Source of the DNA: Bacteroidales bacterium UBA5537
GTDB lineage: Bacteria; Bacteroidota; Bacteroidia; Bacteroidales; Lentimicrobiaceae
Reading direction: 5' to 3'
Length of the DNA: 5,392 nucleotides
Assembly (NCBI GenBank): GCA_002426025.1
Contig: DINP01000021.1
Coordinates: forward strand, 1-5,392
Position 1 is the first letter of the stretch; the number at the start of each line of letters is the position of its first letter. Shown piece after piece: positions 1-5,114 of this stretch. Made by a program: the position numbers and the translations under genes. The notes under the pieces are model-generated. The model was given only the letters and a program-made list of their open reading frames with translations. It made no database searches and was not told the DNA's origin.

Positions 1-456
1 AACTTTCTGAATAATCTCGTCGGTAATGGGTATAAGTATCTCTTTCCCTTTTAACATTACCCTTAATACCGCCTGGTGGGGATATTCTAAAACTTCTTCA
101 ATAATTCCGGCATCTCCAAACTGCTCATCTTCAATACTGAACCCGATAATCTCGTGGTAATAGAATTTATTTCCGGTAAGGGGAGGCAGCATCGAAATAG
201 GGAGAAACAGCGCACAACTGATTAGCATTGAGGCTTGTTCAATATCATCTATATCAGCAAATGAAACTACTGCATTGTTGTTGTGCCGCAGTTCAAGCGA
301 TTCAATAAAAAAAGGAATCAGTTGTCCGTTCATCTGAACGAAAACTGATTCCAGTTCTGTATAATTTTCAGGGCTGTCGGTATCGAGGTTTATTAGCAGG
401 GCACCTTTCGAGGCATGTGCTTTAAGGATTTTACCAAGGTAAAAATAACCCTCCAT
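1..456 (-). CDS. rimM: Ribosome maturation factor RimM, C-terminus cut by window edge
   Basis: RimM binds the 30S head and ribosomal protein uS19 and helps late maturation of 16S rRNA in the cytoplasm. 152 residues are visible, from an ATG at 456; the reading frame is still open at base 1, so probably some 20-30 C-terminal residues are missing. The N-terminal RimM barrel starts YFYLGKILKAH (residues 4-14) and includes LDTDSPENY (24-32) and ELESVFVQMNG (34-44). The linker FYYHEIIGF (98-106) leads into the PRC-barrel-like second domain, with GIIEEVLE (117-124) and ILIPITDEIIQKV (140-152). The usual G-x-x-G-E motif after the conserved His is altered to H14-A-S-K-G-A19, losing the common Glu. The gene follows rpsP after 24 bases in the same frame, so the two are almost surely cotranscribed. 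The ATG is preferred because no other standard start lies between it and the rpsP stop. Confidence 0.92.
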   Translation of the reverse strand, partial: MEGYFYLGKILKAHASKGALLINLDTDSPENYTELESVFVQMNGQLIPFFIESLELRHNNNAVVSFADIDDIEQASMLISCALFLPISMLPPLTGNKFYYHEIIGFSIEDEQFGDAGIIEEVLEYPHQAVLRVMLKGKEILIPITDEIIQKV

Positions 457-480
457 ATAATGAATACCGTAACCTGATAT

Positions 481-1173
481 TTATGCTTTTGGTTCTTCTG
501 TTGGTTCTTCTGTAGCTTCTTCTGTCTTAGCTTCAGGCGTTTCCTCTGCAGCAGCTTCGGGAGCAACTTCAGCAACAACTTCAGGAGTAGCTTCTGCAAC
601 TGTTTCAGCAACTTCTTCAACAGCGGTTTCTGCTACTTCGGCAACCTCCTCAACGGCAGTTTCAGCAACTTCGGTAACCTCTTCAGTAGTTTCTGCATTT
701 GCAGCAGCAGCTTCTTTCTGACGTTTTTTAGCGATCTCAGCAGCGCGCTCTTCGTTTACTTTAATTTCAAGTTCGATGCGTTTTTTGTTAAGCTCTTTTT
801 CAGATAGTTCAGCAGCTTTAACAGTACTGTTAAGTTTAGCTTCTTTAGCCTCTTTCCATTCGTTAAAACGAACTTCGGCAACCTCTTTTGTGAAAGCGCC
901 TTTGGTAACGCCCCTCATCAGGTGATCATAGTGTAGAATACCTTCATCCGAAAGAATATTCTTAACGGTTGGGGTAGGATCTGCTCCTTTTACGTACCAG
1001 TCGTATGCTTTGGCAAAGTCAAGTTCGATCTCTGCAGGTTTTGCAACAGGGTTGTACGTGCCAATCTTTTCGATGAATTTTCCATCCCGGGGTGCACGAC
1101 CATCCGCAATTACAATATGATAGAAAGGCCTGCCCTTTTTACCATGACGTTGTAATCTCATTTTTGTTGGCAT
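481..1173 (-). CDS. rpsP: 30S ribosomal protein bS16 with long acidic repeat tail
   Basis: bS16 is an early-binding protein of the 30S body, needed for 16S rRNA folding. The core is residues 1 to about 85: MRLQRHGKKGRPFYHIV (5-21), ADGRAPRDGKFIEKIGTYNP (23-42) and the DWYVKGADPTPTVKNIL block (58-74). The E. coli protein has about 82 residues; Bacteroidota forms are known to be longer, and this one has 230. Residues 96-155 are charged and probably helical (EVRFNEWKEAKEAKL, then KKRIELEIKVNEERAAEIAKK). From about 156 to the end, the tail is almost wholly Glu, Ala, Val, Thr and Pro, with only two Lys and no Arg, and contains VAETAVEEVAE twice in tandem (169-179 and 180-190). It is the first gene of the rpsP-rimM pair. 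An ATG at 1173 gives MPTKMRLQ; Met5 is a possible alternative start, but the MPTK form is kept. A -7 box lies about 46 bases upstream. The tail's role is unknown. Confidence 0.97.
   Translation of the reverse strand: MPTKMRLQRHGKKGRPFYHIVIADGRAPRDGKFIEKIGTYNPVAKPAEIELDFAKAYDWYVKGADPTPTVKNILSDEGILHYDHLMRGVTKGAFTKEVAEVRFNEWKEAKEAKLNSTVKAAELSEKELNKKRIELEIKVNEERAAEIAKKRQKEAAAANAETTEEVTEVAETAVEEVAEVAETAVEEVAETVAEATPEVVAEVAPEAAAEETPEAKTEEATEEPTEEPKA
604..669 (-). repeat. Two tandem 33-base repeats in the rpsP tail
   Basis: Bases 604-636 and 637-669 each encode VAETAVEEVAE. The two copies match at 26 of 33 bases, and all seven differences fall on third codon positions and are silent (GAA/GAG twice, GCT/GCC twice, ACC/ACT, GCA/GCT, GTA/GTT). 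The peptide repeat is therefore exact while the DNA has diverged. This suggests either an old duplication held by selection on the protein or codon diversification that limits slippage. Confidence 0.9.
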
Positions 1174-1218
1174 AAAATCAATTTTTTAGGTAATTAAATG
1201 TGTTTTTAAACAGGGGTG

Positions 1219-1226
1219 CAAAGTAA
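1219..1226 (-). promoter_or_regulatory. Probable -7 box of the rpsP-rimM promoter
   Basis: On the minus strand this reads TTACTTTG, followed by CA. It matches the Bacteroidota consensus TAnnTTTG at five of six fixed positions. It would start transcription near 1212, leaving a leader of about 40 bases before the rpsP ATG at 1173. The -33 region about 20 bases further upstream is only T-rich (TTTT), so that part is weak. Position, and isolation from the upstream gene by a stem-loop, support the call. Confidence 0.55.
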
Positions 1227-1273
1227 CACATTTATTCTGAGATAAAAAAGCAGTAACAGAGGAATTTACGAAT

Positions 1274-1308
1274 CTTTTACCGGCAAGTTGAAAGTTATCT
1301 GGTAAAAG
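1274..1308 (-). terminator. Stem-loop after the YqaE-like gene, possible terminator
   Basis: CTTTTACC (1274-1281) and GGTAAAAG (1301-1308) are perfect inverted repeats. They can be extended inward by a G-T and a G-C pair to a 10-pair stem with a 15-base loop. The structure begins six bases past the stop codon of the small membrane-protein gene and precedes the rpsP promoter box, which is where a transcript end is expected. Neither strand has a clear T tract straight after the stem, so intrinsic termination is not certain. Confidence 0.4.
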
Positions 1309-1313
1309 GGCTG

Positions 1314-1466
1314 TTATCGTTTATTAACGATGACCAGCGCGGCAATAACCCCCGGAATCCAGCCGGCGATTGTAAGCAGAAATACAATCAGCACGCTGCC
1401 GCAGCCTTTGTCAATTACTGCAAGTGGCGGAAAAATGATACAGAGAAGAACGCGCAACAGCGACAT
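1314..1466 (-). CDS. Small YqaE/Pmp3-family (UPF0057) membrane protein
   Basis: A 50-residue reading frame runs from an ATG at 1466 to TAA at 1314-1316. The sequence begins MSLLRVLLCIIFPPLAVIDKG and continues with CGSVLIVFLLTIAGWIPGVI (22-41), ending ALVIVNKR. Two hydrophobic segments (about residues 2-19 and 24-46) are joined by a short polar turn, DKGCG (19-23). The PPLAV segment, the Gly-Cys turn and the GWIPGVIAAL stretch are hallmarks of the YqaE/Pmp3 (UPF0057) proteolipid family. Yeast Pmp3 affects membrane potential and salt tolerance; bacterial members are often stress-induced, but their exact role is poorly defined. The gene starts 33 bases after the stop of the glycosyltransferase gene on the same strand, so it may be cotranscribed or use its own weak box at 1486-1493. 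It is easily missed by length cutoffs. Confidence 0.9.
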   Translation of the reverse strand: MSLLRVLLCIIFPPLAVIDKGCGSVLIVFLLTIAGWIPGVIAALVIVNKR

Positions 1467-1485
1467 AACACCCGATTTTAAGCTG

Positions 1486-1493
1486 TAAAGTTA
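1486..1493 (-). promoter_or_regulatory. Weak candidate -7 box for the YqaE-like gene
   Basis: On the minus strand this reads TAACTTTA, matching TAnnTTTG except for the last base. It sits in the 33-base gap after the glycosyltransferase gene and would give a leader of roughly 12 bases. No -33 element is seen at the usual spacing. The small gene could equally be read only from upstream. Confidence 0.25.
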
Positions 1494-1499
1494 TGGAAA

Positions 1500-3521
1500 T
1501 TAAAACTGAATATCCGGAATATCAATTTCAATCTCATCGAAAGCCGGGATAGAATCAGCAGGAAGAATCATCTCCCTGGCAGGGCCTTTCAATTCAATCT
1601 CGGGTTTTAGCTGATCAAACTCTTCCTGCGTTATCCACTCCTTTTTAAGCATTTTGCCCGAAACCAGGCTGTAATAGGATTGCAGATATTCGCGCAGTTT
1701 GCCCTCATTATCAAACGAATAGCGGAATAGTTTCGGCCTTGGAATAATGCTGGCCAGGTAAATGCTTTCGGCCAGGGTAAGTTTCGATACATCTTTGGCG
1801 AAGTAAAAACGGGTAGCTTCATTTACACCGTAAACCATAGGCCCTGTTTCGATTATATTCAGGTAAATCTCAAACATACGCTCCTTGCTTGCCATCCGTT
1901 GCGATTCGATAAGCCAGGTTATCAGCATCTCCTCAATTTTGCGCGTAATGTTTTTGTTCCGGTTCAGGTAAACATTCTTCACCAGTTGCATACTGATGGT
2001 GCTACCACCCCGGGCAAATCGCCTTTCCTTTATATTGGTTATAATGCTTTCGCGGATAGCATCCGGAATAAAACCATTGTGATAATAAAACTGACCATCT
2101 TCGGAGGTCATGATCGCGTAGCGCAAGTGTAGCGGTATCTGCTCAAGTGTCCTGAAATCAGGATTTTCTGGGCCGACCATAAATTGCCTTACCGGTTGCC
2201 CCTTTTCATAGGCGGTGTAAAGGAATGGTTCGTTGATAAAAGCAAAATTGGTTTTGCCAAACTGTTGAACAGAAAAGCCCTTAGATGTCAGGCCCGACGA
2301 AAAGAGAATAGAATCAGGCTGCTTGAAATCGTAATGAAAATCAAGATGGAAGCCGAGTTTGCCGCTGACTTTTATGCCTTCAAAATTGGTAAAAAGCCCT
2401 TCAGGCAATGAGGAGAAGAAGTCCTGCGCGCCAAATTCCGGCTTGTGGATGCTGATGGTCAGTGCCTCGTTGGGTTTGGTCTCATATTTAAGGTAAGGAT
2501 TGAAACTCATACGGTTAAATGAAACAAGGGTCGAACTGTCAACCTCGATGTAGGTTTTCCCGAAATTGAGGCGATAGGTAAGTTCACTACGTTCAAGTTT
2601 CACATCGTTTGGTGAAATGCGTTCATGGTTAAGGATTGGTTTATAAACTACCGCAAGTCCTTCAATATGAGATGTTTCAATATTAGTTGCATGATAGTTT
2701 AGCTGAATACTCGCCGAATCAAAGGCTATCAGCGTATGCCATCTTTGGCGGATATAAGGAATTATGACATTAAGACTATCAGTCTTTTTTATAGAAATAG
2801 CCGCCTTTTTAAGTGCGGGATTCAATATCCCCGATAGCTGCCAGCGCATGGTGAGGCTGTCGTCGGTAACGTTTACCAAAGTATTAAACCGATCGTCGGT
2901 AATCCTCAGTTCAGGGAAACCAAAGGAGAAACGGTGGTTTTCGATGGCTGCCTTAACGGTAAAGTTTTCAATTCTTACCGTTGCAGGGATGTAGTTGAAA
3001 AAGGCATTGAAAAGATTATCCACCCGACCAGCATAGTCTTTTTCAGCCGGTTGATCTGGTTTCTGGTTAAGGCTGTCGCCTGATTTGCGATCGAGCAGAA
3101 AAAGATAATTGCTCTGATCTCCATTCCTTTTCAGGTTGATGGATGGCTGGATAAGTTCCGCATTATCGAACCGAAGCCTTAGCCTCAGCAAATCAAAAGG
3201 TTTAATTCTAACACTAACCTTTTTTACAGATATTAGCGTGTCATTATTGGGCGGTAATAGTGTGAGATCAAAGATATTGACTGTACTTATACCCGAGAAT
3301 GAAGCCTTTGACCAGCTTATGCCTGCACCCAGTTTATGGCTGTAAACATTTGTTCTCTTTTCAAGAGCGTAGTTCAGCAATGTATTCCTTACGGTAAATA
3401 GCCCCATAAGCAACAGTATGAGGATACCAATGAAAATCAACGAGTATTTCTGCAATACCTTTTTATGTTTCAATTTATAAGAATTAGAATTACAAGAAAA
3501 AGACGTTACAAAATTATTCAA
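1500..3521 (-). CDS. AsmA-like / GT51 peptidoglycan glycosyltransferase (no transpeptidase domain)
   Basis: Predicted to polymerise lipid II into glycan strands outside the inner membrane. One anchor helix (about 26-44) follows the basic stretch KLKHKK (16-21), placing the rest in the periplasm. Residues about 60-430 are beta-rich and open like AsmA/DUF748 proteins (SGISTVNIFDLTLL, 76-89; VKKVSVRIKPFDLLRLRLRF, 99-118). The C-terminal GT51 domain (about 455-600) has every key motif: SEDGQFYYHNG (473-483, catalytic Glu474), RGGSTISMQLVKN (504-516), RKIEE (527-531, second Glu531), KERMFEIYLN (546-555) and KLTLAESIYLASIIPRP (580-596). No penicillin-binding transpeptidase domain follows, as in monofunctional MtgA, but MtgA is only about 240 residues. 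The longest frame starts at a TTG (3521) directly after an in-frame stop. A perfect -7 box at 3509-3516 lies inside it, so a TTG at 3473 (residue 17, giving 657 residues) is the more likely true start. Numbering here is from 3521. Confidence 0.88.
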   Translation of the reverse strand: MNNFVTSFSCNSNSYKLKHKKVLQKYSLIFIGILILLLMGLFTVRNTLLNYALEKRTNVYSHKLGAGISWSKASFSGISTVNIFDLTLLPPNNDTLISVKKVSVRIKPFDLLRLRLRFDNAELIQPSINLKRNGDQSNYLFLLDRKSGDSLNQKPDQPAEKDYAGRVDNLFNAFFNYIPATVRIENFTVKAAIENHRFSFGFPELRITDDRFNTLVNVTDDSLTMRWQLSGILNPALKKAAISIKKTDSLNVIIPYIRQRWHTLIAFDSASIQLNYHATNIETSHIEGLAVVYKPILNHERISPNDVKLERSELTYRLNFGKTYIEVDSSTLVSFNRMSFNPYLKYETKPNEALTISIHKPEFGAQDFFSSLPEGLFTNFEGIKVSGKLGFHLDFHYDFKQPDSILFSSGLTSKGFSVQQFGKTNFAFINEPFLYTAYEKGQPVRQFMVGPENPDFRTLEQIPLHLRYAIMTSEDGQFYYHNGFIPDAIRESIITNIKERRFARGGSTISMQLVKNVYLNRNKNITRKIEEMLITWLIESQRMASKERMFEIYLNIIETGPMVYGVNEATRFYFAKDVSKLTLAESIYLASIIPRPKLFRYSFDNEGKLREYLQSYYSLVSGKMLKKEWITQEEFDQLKPEIELKGPAREMILPADSIPAFDEIEIDIPDIQF
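3509..3516 (-). promoter_or_regulatory. Perfect -7 box for the glycosyltransferase gene
   Basis: On the minus strand this reads TAATTTTG, a full match to TAnnTTTG. Transcription would start near 3502, downstream of the first possible TTG codon (3521). A TTG at 3473 would then follow a leader of about 30 bases. No clear -33 TTTG is seen 19-21 bases upstream. This box is the main reason for doubting the longest reading frame. Confidence 0.5.
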
Positions 3522-3575
3522 TTATGAGATTAGTGCATTTAAGATATTTCTAAGGCATAATTAGCTCTGATTGTT

Positions 3576-4727
3576 TCAGATATTAAGTTTATTTAATCCT
3601 ACAACCCTCACATTTTCAGCTAATTGATAATCAGCCTTTGTGGGTATTACAATGAACGACATATTTGGTTTCACAGCATCAATAGCTCTCCAGAAGCCTT
3701 TGGACGGATCAGGTGCTGATGAAACTTTGCATTCAACTACAATTCTCATTTCATGGTTTTCAAGTACTATATCTACCTCTTCACCTGAAGCACTTCTGTA
3801 GAAACTTGCAGCATAGTCAGGGTAACGCGCAAGAATATTTTCGATAACATATCCTTCCCAGGAAGCACCAATTACCTGATGTGAAAGCAAGTTATTAAAA
3901 TCCTGTATGGAATGTAATTGATGCAGAAGGCCGCTATCGCGGAAGTAGAATTTTGGCGATTTTACAAGCCGTTTTTTCTGGTTGGTTTCATAAACTGGTA
4001 AAGTGCGAACCACAAAAGTTTGCTCAAGCAGATCAATGTATCGTCTGACTGTGGTATGTGAAATGCCTAAAGATTCACCAATTTTAGATAAGTTGAGTAC
4101 CTGTCCATGCCAATGGCTAAGCATTGCTAAGAATCGGCGAAACTGCAATGAGGGGATTTGTATGCCCAACTGAGGAATATCGCGTTCGATATAGGTCTTT
4201 ATAAAATTTTCTCGCCATAACGATGAGGTTTCATCTGTTATCGATAGATAGCTGTCGGGGTAACCGCCACGAAACCAGTGTTTTTGCACACTAAAACCAG
4301 GCATGTCAGCCAATTCATCAAAAGTAAACGGAGTAAGATAAATGAGTCCAACTCGTCCGGCTAGTGTTTCGGAGGTTTTTTGAATCAAATCTCTGGATGC
4401 AGAACCCAGCAGAATAAATCGCCCGTTCCGACGGTTGGAATCAATTTCGCTTCGCAGAAAGGAGAATAAATCAGGCATCAACTGCACTTCATCAATACAG
4501 ATGGTCCTATCAGCATTTGATTTAAAAAACAGATTCAGATCAGCTAAGCGGGCAACATCGGTATAGTTTTGTAAGTCAAGGTAAAGGAATTCTTTCAATG
4601 AGCCTGAAACTTGCTTTGCCAAAGTTGACTTACCACATTGGCGTGAACCTAGAATTACTACTGCTGGAAAGGTTTGCAAATTGAGTAAAAGGAAATCTTC
4701 TTTATTGCGATGAATATAATCGTGCAT
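3576..4727 (-). CDS. AAA ATPase, AAA_14/DUF4143 type, with HTH and nuclease-like C-terminus
   Basis: A 383-residue P-loop ATPase of a family that is common and patchily spread in Bacteroidota, other bacteria and archaea; its cellular role is not established. Counted from the ATG at 4727: Walker A GSRQCGKST (27-35), Walker B TICIDEVQ (75-82, Asp79-Glu80), sensor-like GSAS (108-111), family motifs FRGGYPDSYL (152-161) and TYIERDI (178-184). Next come a winged-helix-like stretch, LSKIGESLGISHTTVRRYID (213-232), then FRDSGLLHQL (262-271) and WEGYVIENIL (290-299). The C-terminal part has a PD-(D/E)XK-like arrangement: GEEVDIV (315-321, Asp319) and VVECK (330-334, Glu332 and Lys334). These residues look intact. 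An in-frame TTG at 4778 could add 17 residues, but a perfect -7 box at 4754-4761 lies within that extension and the family normally begins near this Met. It has no partner gene nearby and looks like an accessory gene among housekeeping genes. Confidence 0.9.
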   Translation of the reverse strand: MHDYIHRNKEDFLLLNLQTFPAVVILGSRQCGKSTLAKQVSGSLKEFLYLDLQNYTDVARLADLNLFFKSNADRTICIDEVQLMPDLFSFLRSEIDSNRRNGRFILLGSASRDLIQKTSETLAGRVGLIYLTPFTFDELADMPGFSVQKHWFRGGYPDSYLSITDETSSLWRENFIKTYIERDIPQLGIQIPSLQFRRFLAMLSHWHGQVLNLSKIGESLGISHTTVRRYIDLLEQTFVVRTLPVYETNQKKRLVKSPKFYFRDSGLLHQLHSIQDFNNLLSHQVIGASWEGYVIENILARYPDYAASFYRSASGEEVDIVLENHEMRIVVECKVSSAPDPSKGFWRAIDAVKPNMSFIVIPTKADYQLAENVRVVGLNKLNI

Positions 4728-4753
4728 ATTGAAAGTGTTGCGTTCAATTTGCG

Positions 4754-4761
4754 CAAATATA
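4754..4761 (-). promoter_or_regulatory. Perfect -7 box of the AAA ATPase gene
   Basis: On the minus strand this reads TATATTTG, followed by CGC, matching TAnnTTTG fully. Transcription from near 4747 would give a leader of about 20 bases before the ATG at 4727. The -33 region is AT-rich without a clear TTTG at the expected spacing. It fixes the ATG rather than the upstream TTG as the probable start. Confidence 0.55.
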
Positions 4762-4884
4762 ATAAAAATCCTTAACAATCATACATTTACTGAAATAAAA
4801 ATAACCATTGTCGGTACGTTTTCAATATGAAAAAGAGATACATGCAGTATTTTTAATTTGTAATTGAACTTCTTATACAAGGCG

Positions 4885-4892
4885 CAAAAGTA
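4885..4892 (-). promoter_or_regulatory. Orphan perfect -7 box facing the ATPase gene
   Basis: On the minus strand this reads TACTTTTG, followed by CGCC, a full match to TAnnTTTG. No gene begins within the 120 bases downstream of it. It could be a second, distal promoter of the ATPase gene with a leader of about 150 bases. It could instead be the former promoter of a gene displaced or lost at this spot, or the start of a small RNA. The -33 region is weak. Confidence 0.4.
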
Positions 4893-5014
4893 TTCACTCA
4901 TCGCTTAACTATAAAATTCTCAAAGCCAGCACCCAAGGCATTTTTCTCAAAACTTTTCAACATCGCGGGCTTTCACCACTAAAAAAAGTAATTTTACCAT
5001 CAGATCATTTTTCC

Positions 5015-5068
5015 ATCCGAAAGCAAATTGTTGATTAACTAACAACCTGCTATTTAGCAGTTTCGGAT
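5015..5068 (+). other. Nested inverted-repeat element (three-way-junction fold) upstream of dnaE
   Basis: ATCCGAAA (5015-5022) and TTTCGGAT (5061-5068) form a perfect 8-pair outer stem. Inside lie two adjacent hairpins: TTGTT/AACAA (5028-5032 with 5041-5045, within an imperfect 18-base palindrome) and CTGCTA/TAGCAG (5047-5052 with 5055-5060; as RNA, a 5-pair stem with an ATTT loop). Only five bases plus one base inside the outer stem are left outside these hairpins. Six Ts follow at 5070-5075, so on the plus strand it resembles a branched intrinsic terminator. It ends 46 bases before the dnaE ATG. It could be a structured leader or attenuator, the 3' end of a small RNA, a pair of protein-binding palindromes, or a repetitive extragenic palindrome. 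I do not recognise it as a known RNA family. Confidence 0.5.
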
Positions 5069-5114
5069 ATTTTTTCAATTCATGCAGCCGGCTTTCACGG
5101 CATTAGTTATTGTA

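Larger units (their letters stand above)
4728..5114. other. Gene-free divergent region between the ATPase gene and dnaE
   Basis: I find no convincing protein-coding frame here on either strand; the minus-strand ATG near 4843 gives only 18 codons. The region is AT-rich, as expected for a divergent control region. It holds two perfect minus-strand -7 boxes (4754-4761 and 4885-4892) and the nested inverted-repeat element at 5015-5068. It has no tRNA, rRNA or CRISPR repeats that I can see. A dnaE promoter must lie here, but none stands out: the best plus-strand boxes, TAATTTTA (4989-4996) and TATTTTTT (5068-5075), both lack the final G. Confidence 0.7.

Noticed and set aside
393..620. 75-codon Lys/Leu-rich frame on the minus strand across the end of rpsP
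   Set aside because: It is the shifted reading of the Glu/Ala/Val-rich S16 tail codons and overlaps the firmly identified rpsP and rimM genes.
1631..3024. DnaA-box-like sequences TTATCCACT (1631-1639) and TTATCCACC (3016-3024)
   Set aside because: Each has one mismatch to the consensus, they are about 1.4 kb apart and both are inside coding sequence, so an origin is not supported.
1899..3345. Several plus-strand open frames of 69-77 codons (for example 1899-2132, 2184-2411, 2764-2994, 3136-3345)
   Set aside because: All lie antisense inside the glycosyltransferase gene and show no recognisable protein features.
3566..3580. TCTGA/TCAGA hairpin with a five-base loop at the ATPase stop codon
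   Set aside because: The stem is only five pairs, overlaps the stop codon and lacks a T tract, so it is too weak to call a terminator.
3522..4880. Possible insertion-sequence or transposon boundaries around the ATPase gene
   Set aside because: I looked for matching direct or inverted repeats at both borders and found none beyond very short AT-rich matches.
4968..5098. GGCTTTCAC occurring twice in the same direction (4968-4976 and 5090-5098) around the structured element
   Set aside because: Nine bases is short, the flanks differ, and there is no other sign of insertion or a binding-site array.
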